Positions 43,249-52,267 are shown, counted from the stretch's first letter. The stretch: 53,589 bases of DNA from Desulfobacterales bacterium (GCA_021737185.1 JAIPEL010000017.1:1-53589); one strand, 5' to 3'. The notes: generated from the letters alone by a model not told the origin. Made by a program: numbers and translations.

Positions 43249-44192
43249 AGGGGGATCTCCGGGGTCACCCGCCCGGTTCTCAGAAACTCCTGGGCGAGTT
43301 CGTCCCACTCCAGGGTCCCGACCTCCCCGTAAATGTCGCCGACCACCCTGCCGCCGGTGGCGGCCAGGGATTGGTATTCTTCGCCCATCAGCCCGAGGAG
43401 CCGCTCTCCTTCCATTTCCATCCACCGGCGGCTCTCGGTGCCGTAGTACAGTCCCCGCAGGTTCATTTTGGGCATTTTCGGCTCCAGAACGCAGAGCCAG
43501 CCCGTCAGGTAGGGGTCGGCATGGGCGATTTCGGGATGGCGAAGGGCGCCCTGGTTGACCGCCAGCACCGTGCCGGTGACCGGCGCCATCACCGCGGCGC
43601 GGCGGCCTTTTTTCTCGAAGGTGATGCCGACTTCGTTCTGGCGGAGCTTGGCCCCCAACGGGGGAAGCTGCAACCCGTCCTGGGCGCCGAAGAGCCGCTC
43701 GATGAAGTCGTCGAAGCCGATCCGCACCCGCCCGCCATGTTCGAACCGGGCCCACGTATGGCCCAGATGGTAGTAGTATCCGTCGGCCATACGAAAACCC
43801 GAGACCCGGTGGTAGACGGGAGCATCGCCGGTGTCGGCCATGTCCATTTCATCGAGCATCTGGTCGTAGGCGCAATGATAGCACTCGTAGTTGTGGACGC
43901 AGATTTTCGGCGCGTCGACCCGGCCGGTCAGCGAGTGCCGGCACGGCCGGGACGCACCGTCGTAGCTTCGTTTCAGGTGTTCGACCCAACGGGGCGCCTC
44001 CCGGTGGGAATCGCCCCCTGCTGAAATCCCCATGGCTTTTCGCATGGCGTGGTCGAATGGGCAGCTGTTGCAGTCGTAGGCGTTGTCGCAAAGCCGGAAA
44101 TTGACGACGCCTGCCTTCATCCAGATGCATTCGTTTTCGAGCACCTGAAACCCCTGTACCCGATGTTGTTTCTTGTCCGCGGCGTTCTTCAT
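43245..44192 (-). CDS. GcvH-like protein with cysteine-rich N-terminus
   Basis: A 315-aa protein. The N-terminal half has cysteine clusters: CDNAYDCNSCPFDHAM (about 35-50), CRHSLTG (about 83) and ICVHNYECYHCAYDQM (about 97-112), possibly for iron-sulfur or zinc. The C-terminal half (from about 125) is a glycine-cleavage H-protein fold: YHLGHTWARFEHGGRVRIGFDDFIERLFG, then FEKKGRRAAVMAPVTGTVLAVN. The lipoyl-lysine position of true GcvH is not clearly kept: a glycine aligns there, with lysines one and two residues before. It may be unlipoylated. A strong AAGGAGG precedes the ATG, and a sigma-54 promoter lies 69 bp upstream, so it is probably co-regulated with the convergent Hdr operon. Confidence 0.85.
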   Translation of the reverse strand: MKNAADKKQHRVQGFQVLENECIWMKAGVVNFRLCDNAYDCNSCPFDHAMRKAMGISAGGDSHREAPRWVEHLKRSYDGASRPCRHSLTGRVDAPKICVHNYECYHCAYDQMLDEMDMADTGDAPVYHRVSGFRMADGYYYHLGHTWARFEHGGRVRIGFDDFIERLFGAQDGLQLPPLGAKLRQNEVGITFEKKGRRAAVMAPVTGTVLAVNQGALRHPEIAHADPYLTGWLCVLEPKMPKMNLRGLYYGTESRRWMEMEGERLLGLMGEEYQSLAATGGRVVGDIYGEVGTLEWDELAQEFLRTGRVTPEIPL

Positions 44193-44260
44193 GGCCTGAT
44201 CCTCCTTTGGGTGTCGAACCCGACGGCGGTGATGGGATGCCGCCGGTGACTTCTACTTGC

Positions 44261-44276
44261 AGCAAGACATGTGCCA
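44261..44276 (-). promoter_or_regulatory. Sigma-54 promoter of the GcvH-like gene
   Basis: On the minus strand TGGCAC-ATGTC-TTGCT, an exact match to the TGGCAC-N5-TTGC consensus with GG and GC ten bases apart. The rest of 44277-44520 is AT-rich and shows no gene. Confidence 0.85.
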
Positions 44277-44531
44277 AAATGGAGGCCCAGGTCAAAAAAT
44301 TTTTAACCCTTTAAATTCATTTACTATTTTCAAAAAATGGAAAGGAGCGCGCAGTGCGGACGCGATCGAAAAATGATGCATAAAGCTACACCAATTTGGA
44401 AAAAAATGGAAATTTAAACGTTTAATCAGTATGTTATGCTCTGCTTCCTTTTTCATCACCATCCGTCGCGTCAACTACAGCGGCCCTTGGATTTTGCTCA
44501 CATTCAGATAATGTATGGCATTCATTTTTTC

Positions 44532-44561
44532 TTGACAGCCATATGGCGGATTTCTTAGAAT
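44532..44561 (+). promoter_or_regulatory. Candidate sigma-70 promoter of the prpE-like gene
   Basis: TTGACA (44532-44537) and TAGAAT (44556-44561) are spaced 18 bases apart. A GGTCC-N9-GGACC dyad (about 44564-44582) lies just downstream and could be an operator. Confidence 0.6.
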
Positions 44562-44605
44562 CGGTCCGATTCGACGAGGACCAACCCTGGAAAGGAGGAG
44601 GACCC

Positions 44606-46519
44606 ATGGCCAACCCGTACGAGGAAGCTTTTCAGCGCTCCATCAACGACCCGGAAGGATTCTGGGGGGAAATCGCAGAAGACGTCCACTGGTACAAAAA
44701 GTGGGACAAGGTGCTGGACGACTCCAACAAGCCGTTTTACCGCTGGTTCGTGGGCGGGGAGCTCAACACCTGCTACAATGCCCTGGACCTGCACATCGAA
44801 AACGGCAAGGGGGATCAGGCGGCCCTGATCTACGACAGCCCGGTGACCGACACGATCCAGACCTTCACCTACACCCAGCTCCGGGACGAGGTGGCCAAAT
44901 TTGCCGGTGTTCTGGCCGGCATGGGGGTTGTCAAGGGGGATCGGGTTCTCATCTACATGCCGATGATTCCGCAGGCAGTCATCGCCATGCTCGCCACGGT
45001 CCGCATCGGCGCGGTTCACTCGGTGGTGTTCGGCGGGTTTGCCGCCAAGGAGCTGGCGACCCGAATCAACGACGCCAAGCCCAAGGTTCTGGTTTCCGCC
45101 TCCTGCGGCATCGAGGTCCAGCGGGTGATTCAGTACAAGCCGCTGCTCGACCAGGCCATCGAAATGGCCAACGACGATTCAAAGCCGGAAAAAACCATCA
45201 TCTTCCAGCGGCCCCAGGAGACAGCCTCCATGATCGAGGGCCGGGACGTGGACTGGAACGATGCCATGGCAACGGCCAAACCGGCAGACTGCGTGCCGGT
45301 AGCGGCCACCGATCCATGCTACATCCTGTACACTTCCGGCACCACAGGACAGCCCAAAGGCGTGGTCCGGGACACCGGCGGCCACGTGGTGGCCCTCAAG
45401 TGGACCATGAAAGCGATTTACAACGTCGATGCCGGCGACGTCTACTGGGCGGCCTCGGACGTCGGCTGGGTCGTGGGCCACTCCTACATCGTCTATGCTC
45501 CCCTGTTCAAGGGCTGCACCACCATCTGCTTTGAAGGAAAACCGGTGGGCACGCCCGATGCCGGGGTCTTCTGGCGGGTCATCTCCCAGCACAAGGTCCG
45601 GGCCATGTTCACCGCGCCCACGGCGTTTCGCGCCATCAAGCGCGAGGACCCGAAGGCGCAGCTCATGCAAAATTACGATCTGAGCAAATTCGAGGCCCTG
45701 TTTCTGGCCGGTGAGCGCCTCGATCCCAACACCCTGCACTGGGCCGAAGACTGTCTCAAGATCCCGGTCATCGACCACTGGTGGCAAACCGAAACCGGGT
45801 GGGCCATCTGTGCCAACTGCCTGGGTCTGCACCAGTTTCCGATCAAGGAAGGCTCCCCGACCAAGCCGGCGCCGGGCTGGAACCTCAAGGTGGTCGACGA
45901 CAAAAACCAGGAAGTGCCCCCCGGCACGATCGGGGCCCTGGTGGTCAAGCTGCCGCTGCCTCCGGGAGCCCTTCCCACCCTCTGGAAGGCGGACCAGCGC
46001 TATATCGAATCCTACCTGGAGGAGTTTCCGGGGTATTACAAGACCGCAGACGCCGGTTTCATTGACCAGGACGGCTATGCCTTCGTCATGAGCCGCACCG
46101 ACGACATCATCAACGTGGCCGGCCACCGGCTGTCGACCGGCGCCATGGAAGAGGTCCTTTCCGACCACCCGGACGTGGCCGAATGCGCGGTTTTGGGCGT
46201 GGAAGACGACCTAAAGGGCCAAGTGCCGGTGGGCTTCGTGGTCCTGAAGGCCGGGGTGGACCGGCCCAAGGAGGAGATTCTCGGCGAGGTGGTCAAGATG
46301 GTGCGGGAGCGGATCGGAGCGGTGGCCTCCTTCAAGAAGGCCACGGTGGTCAAGCGCCTGCCCAAGACCCGAAGCGGCAAGATCCTGCGCGGCACCATCC
46401 AGAAGATCGCCGACAACAAGGAGTTCAAGGTGCCGGCCACCATCGACGACCCGGCCATCTTGGGAGAGATGGAAGAGGCCCTCAACACCATCGGCTACGC
46501 CAAGAGCCGGGGCAAGTAG
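44606..46519 (+). CDS. prpE: Propionyl/acetyl-CoA synthetase (PrpE-like)
   Basis: A 637-aa short-chain acyl-CoA synthetase that makes propionyl- or acetyl-CoA from the acid, ATP and CoA. Similarity to PrpE/ACSS3 is seen throughout: FARWF-like YRWFVGGELNTCYNALD, VYMPMI-like IYMPMIPQAV, the AMP motif YILYTSGTTGQPKGVVRDTGG, GWVVGHSYIVYAPLF, WWQTETGW, and the acetylatable lysine motif KTRSGKILRGTIQ. The length is typical. The ATG at 44606 follows AAAGGAGGAG; the frame upstream lies over the promoter. Propionate or acetate preference cannot be decided by eye. Confidence 0.92.
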   Translation: MANPYEEAFQRSINDPEGFWGEIAEDVHWYKKWDKVLDDSNKPFYRWFVGGELNTCYNALDLHIENGKGDQAALIYDSPVTDTIQTFTYTQLRDEVAKFAGVLAGMGVVKGDRVLIYMPMIPQAVIAMLATVRIGAVHSVVFGGFAAKELATRINDAKPKVLVSASCGIEVQRVIQYKPLLDQAIEMANDDSKPEKTIIFQRPQETASMIEGRDVDWNDAMATAKPADCVPVAATDPCYILYTSGTTGQPKGVVRDTGGHVVALKWTMKAIYNVDAGDVYWAASDVGWVVGHSYIVYAPLFKGCTTICFEGKPVGTPDAGVFWRVISQHKVRAMFTAPTAFRAIKREDPKAQLMQNYDLSKFEALFLAGERLDPNTLHWAEDCLKIPVIDHWWQTETGWAICANCLGLHQFPIKEGSPTKPAPGWNLKVVDDKNQEVPPGTIGALVVKLPLPPGALPTLWKADQRYIESYLEEFPGYYKTADAGFIDQDGYAFVMSRTDDIINVAGHRLSTGAMEEVLSDHPDVAECAVLGVEDDLKGQVPVGFVVLKAGVDRPKEEILGEVVKMVRERIGAVASFKKATVVKRLPKTRSGKILRGTIQKIADNKEFKVPATIDDPAILGEMEEALNTIGYAKSRGK

Positions 46520-46533
46520 CAGCAGCGAATTCA

Positions 46534-47583
46534 TCATGGAAAGACGGCGTAGACGCGGGGCTGGTCGGCTTCTGACACGCCTGGTACCTTCAACGGGTCG
46601 GCGCCGGTGTTCATGATCACATTGCGATAAAAGGAAACCAGGGGCTCAGGTCGGTCGGCGCCGATGAAGTAGTCATGGTTGACGTCCGCCGCCGAAACGT
46701 CCAGGTAGGCGGCCCCTTCGGCCAGAGGCTCGGCCGAACCGTCCTCTTGTGTCAAGCTCCGGCCGAGCCGGGGCGTGCCGAGCAGATATCCTGAAAATTT
46801 CAGCAGTTCGTCCTGTCCCGGATTGACGGTCACGTAGACGGCGCCGGCAAAGTCGATTCGGTTCATCCAGCTTCGATGTCCGGCAAGGTCGACATCCGGG
46901 GCGTTGAAGACAATGCTGTCAAACAGCGGCAGACCGCCGGCAAGTCCTCCGTCATATCCGGTCAAAAACCGCTTCATCACCTGGGCCCCCATGCTGTGGA
47001 TCAGCAGGGTGGATTTGATCTCCCCCACCTTTTCTGCGTTTATGCGCCGATAGCGGCCCAATTCATCGAAGAGCAGACCGAGATGGGCGCCGGCCTCTTC
47101 GGCATTCTTGGACGGATACCCCCAGGGAGTGAGCCAGGACGGCCAGTGAAACATCAGCACTTTCGATTCGTATTCGCTTTCGATGCGAAAGAGGATGTCC
47201 TCTCCGACGGTGTCATCGTCGCCATAGGCCTTTTCCGGATGCTTTCCCCGGCCGTGAATGAACACGATCAGGGGTTTCATTCGACCGCCTGACAGGATCG
47301 CTTCGTGGATGTCGGAAACCGCCTGTTGAATCCCTTGCCGATCGTAGGGGTAGGACTGCCGGGGATAGGTGAACAACGCCAGGTTCCGTTCGTCGATCCG
47401 GTAGGACATGTACTGGTCTTCGCCCCATTTTTCCACCGCCCACCTGGGGATCACGCAGCCGGATAGCATCGACACCGTCAGCAGGACGATCAGGATAGCA
47501 TCGCATCCGGATCGTACCTTGGTTCTCCGCCTCGGCTCAGACCGCTGCCTGATCGAATTCTGCCCTGAAAGGTTACCGTTCAC
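46534..47583 (-). CDS. Alpha/beta hydrolase lipoprotein, DUF900-like
   Basis: A 349-aa protein with an N-terminal basic stretch, a hydrophobic segment ILIVLLTVSMLSGC and a lipobox cysteine near residue 42, so probably a lipoprotein. The hydrolase part has the oxyanion region PLIVFIHGRGKHPEK, a nucleophile elbow LLIHSMGAQV (serine), and a DVNHDYFIG segment likely carrying the catalytic histidine, as in DUF900 proteins. The substrate is unknown. The start is a GTG at 47583 with a weak ribosome binding site, so the true start may be a little downstream. It is convergent with the prpE-like gene (14-bp gap). Confidence 0.78.
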   Translation of the reverse strand: MNGNLSGQNSIRQRSEPRRRTKVRSGCDAILIVLLTVSMLSGCVIPRWAVEKWGEDQYMSYRIDERNLALFTYPRQSYPYDRQGIQQAVSDIHEAILSGGRMKPLIVFIHGRGKHPEKAYGDDDTVGEDILFRIESEYESKVLMFHWPSWLTPWGYPSKNAEEAGAHLGLLFDELGRYRRINAEKVGEIKSTLLIHSMGAQVMKRFLTGYDGGLAGGLPLFDSIVFNAPDVDLAGHRSWMNRIDFAGAVYVTVNPGQDELLKFSGYLLGTPRLGRSLTQEDGSAEPLAEGAAYLDVSAADVNHDYFIGADRPEPLVSFYRNVIMNTGADPLKVPGVSEADQPRVYAVFP

Positions 47584-47724
47584 GAAAAAACCGATAGATA
47601 GGGGGTTTGGACCATTTCAAAACCAAGGAGTTGAATTGAGAAGGTTGCCGGCGTCCAACGGAATTCTGACAATCCCTATAGTCGCTATTACCCTGCGCCT
47701 CTGCGTCTCTGCGCGATGATCATT

Positions 47725-48480
47725 CTACCGGGGGACAAGATCCAAAAAGCTCTTTTTGGCAAACTTCTGCAGCACCGGGGTCCCCCGGCCGTGGCGAATC
47801 GCGGCAAAGGTGCGCACCGCATCCGTCGGCACCGTTCCGCCCAGCAGGTGCACGGGCAGCCCGGCAAAGGCTCCGGCCACCAACGGGGTACTCGGGCCGA
47901 TCATGGCCACCTTTACTTTCGGTCCGGCGGCGGAAAAAAACGTTTCGGCGGTGCCGTTGATCAGGGTGGTGGAGGTCATGATCAAGGCGTCCGCCCATGT
48001 CTCGATCTTTTTCAGCAGCGCCGTTTCGTCCCCCTCGCCCCTTCCCTTGTCGACCATTTCGACTTCGGCCTTGACCTCGGCCAGTTTTTTGATCAGGGGC
48101 CCGAAGTGGCCCACCATGGCCACCTTCGACCCGGGGCCGATGCCGAACCGGTCAAAGAGAACCGTGTTGTGCCGGTCTTCGGGCAGGGCAAGGGCAGCGC
48201 CGTGGTTTAACGCGTTTGCCAGGGCCAACCCCAGGGTCCGCCGGATCGGCGCATCGGACAAAAGATATTCGAGCAGCACACCGGCCGGCCCGCCCTCGAA
48301 ATCGGGCAGATCGCCGGCGACATGGCAGGTCTTGACCGAATCGAGCATGGTGCAGGCCAGGCCCAGTCCGCCGTCTTCGGTGGCCACCGCCGTGTACCCC
48401 AGGCCGATGGAAACGGTTTTCACGGTTGTTTCCGCCGCCCGGGTTTTTAGCGCCTGGTAAAGCCCCTCGCAAATGTTCAT
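47725..48480 (-). CDS. DUF4213/DUF364 Rossmann-like protein (first)
   Basis: A 251-aa protein of the DUF364 group, annotated as putative heavy-metal chelation proteins. The N-domain is enolase-like (VSIGLGYTAVATEDGGLGLACT); the C-domain is Rossmann-like (KVAMVGHFGPLIKKL, DALIMTSTTLINGT, VAMIGPSTPLVAG). Such proteins are often found near molybdenum-enzyme or metal-cofactor genes, as here, where a second one is at 50950. No catalytic role is established. GGAG lies before the ATG at 48480. Confidence 0.82.
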   Translation of the reverse strand: MNICEGLYQALKTRAAETTVKTVSIGLGYTAVATEDGGLGLACTMLDSVKTCHVAGDLPDFEGGPAGVLLEYLLSDAPIRRTLGLALANALNHGAALALPEDRHNTVLFDRFGIGPGSKVAMVGHFGPLIKKLAEVKAEVEMVDKGRGEGDETALLKKIETWADALIMTSTTLINGTAETFFSAAGPKVKVAMIGPSTPLVAGAFAGLPVHLLGGTVPTDAVRTFAAIRHGRGTPVLQKFAKKSFLDLVPR

Positions 48481-48590
48481 CGGTCGTCTCCGTCGATGGG
48501 ATTACGAATGGATAGTGTAGACAACAGGCTTCGGCACCGGAAGAACGAGGCCTATCATCCGCATAGCACGATATCGTGTCGAGGGTAAAA

Positions 48591-50137
48591 CTACTCCTCG
48601 GTATGTCTATGCGGCAGGTCCTTCACGTTTGGCATGCAGAAGGAAAACTCGCTTTGCACGCCGCAGTCCGCACAATGATACGTCACCACGGCGGACCGGC
48701 ACTTGATCGCGTCCTGGATGTCGGAGTCAACGCTCAGCTCCCCGCCGCATGAACATGCCGAAGGAACCAGGAAGATGCAGGCGATTCCTGCGATCTCCTC
48801 TTCGAGAACCGTAAATGCGCCCAGTCCGAGCTGCTTCCATTCTTCGATCAGCTCGGTGTAAAATTGGCGGGTCCGGACGCTACGCTCCCGGGCCAGGGCC
48901 CTGCCGGTGGCGGTCTTCAGCGTGTCCGGGGCGTGGTGCGCATAGGTCAGCTCCACGCTGGCCCGGATAATCACATCGTCGTCCAAAAACTGACGGCGCA
49001 GGGCCCGCTTGACAAAAAACTGGACGACCCCGATGGCTCCGAGCTTGTCGAGGCTGTCGGCATCGTAGACCGCCCGACCCAGGTTGCTGGTCGCTTCGGC
49101 TTCGAGGTAGGTGGAAACAATGGCTTGGCTGACGGCCGGGATCCATCTTTCGTAGGCGGTGCCCGAAAGAATCCGGGCCACGAAGCGGCCGGCGTGCTCT
49201 TCTTCCGGGGTGTCGTTCTCGTGATAGATCCCGTGGGCGAACTTTCCGATATCGTGCAGCAGACCTGCAAGAAGCGCCGGTTCCGGATCCCAACCCTCCG
49301 ACACTGCAATTCGCCGGGCGATTCGACCCACCCTCGAACTGTGTGCCCACAGGCTGGAATACGTCTCTATCCCCTCATTTTGGTGATAGGCGGTCTCCTG
49401 CTCGACCAAAGTCCGGCGGATCTCTTGGAGCACATCGGCGGAAATGGAATGAAGGGCCCCGGACCCGGAACCTTCCTTCGGCGAAATCGACGGAGGGCTC
49501 TTTTCCGGAGATGGATCCTTCTCCCGACCGACCCACCGGCCATAGTCCTCGATCGTATTGATGTTGGTAAAGGCTTGATCGATGCCCCCGGCCAGTCCGT
49601 GTCGTGTGAACCAGTCCCTGTCGAGTCGAAGGGTCTTGCATCGTTGCATCACCGATTCGATCTTGTAGCAGTCTTCTTGGAGCTTTTCCCGGATCACGGG
49701 CAGGCACCGTTTGTAGTAAACGGCGTGCAAAAACTGCGGCCTTTTCTTCGGCCAGGGGACGACGACATCGAAATCGTCGGTTTCCTGAAATTGGAACGGA
49801 TCAATGCTTCGTCCAAAAAAGGCATGTCCGCGGCACAGACAAAGGCTTTTTCGTGTTCGATTCTTCTAAGCCCGCTGTAGATGCCCATCAAAGGGCCGCA
49901 GCCGCGGCGGTCGTCCGCCGCAAGGGGAAGGCCGAGAAACTTATACTTGCCCGGGGTGTTGGTCATGACAAGCACTTCTTCAAACAACGAAACGGCCACT
50001 TTTGCCGCCCGTTCGATGATGGGTATCCCGTCGATTTTCAGCAGCGGCTTGTCCGGGGTGAGCCTTTTTCCCTGCCCTCCGGCCAGAATCAGGCAGGCGG
50101 CATCGATTTTCTTTGAGTAAAGTTCTTGGATCGACAT
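48591..50137 (-). pseudogene. mobA: mobA-HD fusion, frameshifted
   Basis: Two overlapping frames encode one protein. The upstream part (from ATG 50137, MSIQELYSKK) has the nucleotidyltransferase motif LILAGGQGKRLTPDKPLLKIDG and runs in frame to CAADMPFLDEALIRSNF. It then leaves the family sequence and ends at 49694. In another frame the sequence resumes exactly with QETDDFDVVVPWPKKRPQFLHAVYYKRCLPV, the MobA C-terminus (molybdopterin guanylyltransferase), followed by an HD domain (AHSSRVGRIARR.., LLAGLLHDIGKF) and a C-terminal cysteine pair region (CSCGGEL, YHCADCG). One base missing in the T run at about 49788-49792 explains it. No slippery heptamer is seen, so this is a mutation or a sequencing error. 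Confidence 0.8.
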
Positions 50138-50163
50138 CCAACGCCTCGAAGAAATAATCCTAA

Positions 50164-50940
50164 TCAATGACCGAAAAAGACGGCCACGTACTTCGACGCC
50201 ACATAGACAAAAAAAGAGCCGAACATGAGTTTTAGCAGCGGTGAGGAAAACCGTCCGTTGAGTGTTGCGCCGAAGCGGGCGCCGACCACCGTTCCCAGAC
50301 AGAGAAGCGGCAGAAACGAAAACTCCACGTGCCCCTGCAAAGCCTTGCACGCGGAGCTGGCCAGCGCATTGAGACTGAAACAGGCCAGAGAGGAGCCGAT
50401 GGCGATTTTGATCGGAGCACGTAAGGCGATGGCAAAAGCCGGGACCAGCACCGCCCCTGTACCGATGCCCAGCAGTCCGGGCAGGATGCCGGCCATGCCG
50501 CCGATAGCGATTTTTGCAGAAATGGAGCCGCCTACCGCTTTGCCTGCAGGGTCTGTCTTTCTAATGCAACGCCACTCCACTGCCCCCTCCCAGAGCATAC
50601 GAAGCGCCACGGCGCAAAAAACGACGCCTGTGCCAAAATCGAGCCATTTTCCTTTGCCGGACACGAAAACAAACAGCGCCGAAAACAAAAGAGAGGAAAT
50701 CAATCCGGCGGCCATCACCGGCAAGATGGCCTTGAGTTCGATATGACCCAGCCGGTAATGCTTGAAACTTCCACCCAGCGTCGTGAACAACACGGCAACG
50801 ACGCAAGTGCCGGCCGCAGCGGCCGGAGAAAGATCAAACCCGAACCGAAGCAGCGGCATGAGCAAGATTCCGCCGCCGATCCCGAGCAATCCCCCTAAGG
50901 CCCCGGCGAAAAAGCCCGCGATGCCGAGCATGGCAACCAT
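50164..50940 (-). CDS. TSUP (TauE/SafE) family membrane transporter
   Basis: A 258-aa polytopic membrane protein with about seven to eight hydrophobic segments. Two repeat signatures of the family are seen: GFFAGALGGLLGIGGGILLMPLL at the N-terminus and GMAGILPGLLGIGTGAVLVPAF in the second half. Members export or import sulfite, sulfonates or related anions; the substrate here is unknown. It sits between mobA-HD and DUF364 genes, so a sulfur or oxyanion substrate linked to the molybdoenzyme pathway is possible. GGAG lies six bases before the ATG; nine bases separate it from the DUF364 gene. Confidence 0.9.
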   Translation of the reverse strand: MVAMLGIAGFFAGALGGLLGIGGGILLMPLLRFGFDLSPAAAAGTCVVAVLFTTLGGSFKHYRLGHIELKAILPVMAAGLISSLLFSALFVFVSGKGKWLDFGTGVVFCAVALRMLWEGAVEWRCIRKTDPAGKAVGGSISAKIAIGGMAGILPGLLGIGTGAVLVPAFAIALRAPIKIAIGSSLACFSLNALASSACKALQGHVEFSFLPLLCLGTVVGARFGATLNGRFSSPLLKLMFGSFFVYVASKYVAVFFGH

Positions 50941-50949
50941 GACGCTCTC

Positions 50950-51675
50950 CTAATGGCTGCAGGGGCAGATGCGGTCCCAGTTCATCAGGGCACCGGCCCC
51001 GGCGATGGTGGTTCCATAAAACAATACCGGCTTTTGGTCCAAAAATGCGTCGATGGTATTGTTGACGAGGGTGGTCCCGGTGACCAGAAGCAGATCGGCC
51101 CAGCTCACTGCGTCGGCCGTGGACTCCGGACCTTCCACGGTTACACCGGCTTTGACGATGCCGATGTTGTCCGGGTCCAGGTCCACGACCCGGAACTCGC
51201 GCCCTTGTTGAATCATCTCAATCAATTTCGGCTGAAAACCGATCTGGGTAACTCGCACCGCTCCCCGGGTCTCCCGGAGATGGGAGGCCACCTGCCTGGC
51301 GCAGATTCCCGGTTCTCGGTCCCGGCAATGCACGGTTCCCTCCACGGCTCCCAGGTGGCGAAGCACTGCGTTGAGCGTGGCGACAAAAATCGCCCGGCGG
51401 TAGTTGTTGGCAAGATCCATTTCCAGCACCTGAGACAACCTGCCGGAAAAATCGCCGTACCGGTCTGTAAACGCCTGCCCTCTGGCCCCCTGAAACTCGG
51501 CCTGCATCAGCCGCTCCCGGCCCTTTTGGAGGGGAAAGTCGTCTCCTTCCGGATGACCGATCGCTTCTTCGGTATCCAGAGCCCGGGCTCGGATGGTGAT
51601 CTGTTCGTCAAGCAGACCGCGTTCACGGCAGCGGCCGGCAAATCCCTGCCGCAATTGATCATAGACTTTGCTCAT
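50950..51675 (-). CDS. DUF364 Rossmann-like protein (second)
   Basis: A 241-aa protein related to the one at 47725. The N-domain contains EGDDFPLQKGRERLMQAEF; the C-domain has VTQIGFQPKLIEMIQQG, VDLDPDNIG, DLLLVTGTTLVNNTIDAFL and a PVLFYGTTIAGAGAL loop, ending WDRICPCSH. The terminal CPC could bind a metal. It overlaps the histidine phosphatase gene by 17 bases and is in a tight operon, so it probably works in the same pathway. The function is not established. Confidence 0.82.
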   Translation of the reverse strand: MSKVYDQLRQGFAGRCRERGLLDEQITIRARALDTEEAIGHPEGDDFPLQKGRERLMQAEFQGARGQAFTDRYGDFSGRLSQVLEMDLANNYRRAIFVATLNAVLRHLGAVEGTVHCRDREPGICARQVASHLRETRGAVRVTQIGFQPKLIEMIQQGREFRVVDLDPDNIGIVKAGVTVEGPESTADAVSWADLLLVTGTTLVNNTIDAFLDQKPVLFYGTTIAGAGALMNWDRICPCSH

Positions 51676-52267
51676 GACAGCTCCTTATATTCATTGCGTC
51701 GATGCGCCAGTGATCGTTTTTTTTTTCGATACGGTTCAGGCTGCCCGGGTGCTGCACGATCCGAAACAGATTGGCCAGGGGCATTCCCAGCAGGTGACAG
51801 AGAATCACCCGGTTGACCCCGGCGTGGCCGACCAGAAGCAGGTCGGTATCGTCTTCGGCCGTCAACGCCTCGAATGCCGGTATGACCCGCTGCTGGAGGT
51901 CTGTGAAGCTTTCCCCTCCGGGCGGCCGGAATCCGGCGAAGTCTTTTCCCCGGGCCTGCCACGACGCCGGATCGTTTGCCCGGACTTCGGCCATGGGCCT
52001 GCCGTCCCACTCGCCCAAGTCGATCTCCGACAAGGCAGGATAGATCATTACTTCCTTGGCCCGATCCGCGGCAATGATCCGGGCAAATTCCGATGCCCGG
52101 CAAAGCGGGCTGGCGGCGACCCGGCCCGGCAGGTTCTCGGCAAAGTATGCTTTCCAGGCCTCGGCCTGGTCCCGGCCTGCCGCACTCAGCGGCAGATCGG
52201 TCCTTCCCAGAAAGATTTTCCCTTGCTTTGCCTGAACGGCTCCATGTCGGAACAAAAAAACCTTCAT
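51659..52267 (-). CDS. Histidine phosphatase family protein
   Basis: A 202-aa phosphoglycerate-mutase-like phosphatase. The catalytic RHG motif is in MKVFLFRHGAVQAKQGKIFLG. The second conserved arginine is in SPLCRASEFARII, the acidic EIDLGEWDGRP follows, and the second histidine is in LLLVGHAGVNRVIL. It resembles CobC-like phosphatases. It overlaps both neighbours (4 bases with the nucleotidyltransferase, 17 with DUF364), which indicates translational coupling. The substrate may be a nucleotide or cofactor intermediate. Confidence 0.9.
   Translation of the reverse strand: MKVFLFRHGAVQAKQGKIFLGRTDLPLSAAGRDQAEAWKAYFAENLPGRVAASPLCRASEFARIIAADRAKEVMIYPALSEIDLGEWDGRPMAEVRANDPASWQARGKDFAGFRPPGGESFTDLQQRVIPAFEALTAEDDTDLLLVGHAGVNRVILCHLLGMPLANLFRIVQHPGSLNRIEKKNDHWRIDAMNIRSCHEQSL

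Noticed and set aside
44292..44474. 60-aa minus-strand frame upstream of the GcvH-like gene
   Set aside because: AT-rich leader sequence, no ribosome binding site, no recognisable protein pattern; it precedes the sigma-54 promoter.
49780..49800. Programmed ribosomal frameshift in mobA-HD
   Set aside because: No slippery heptamer or clear downstream pseudoknot was seen; a single missing base in a T run is the simpler explanation.
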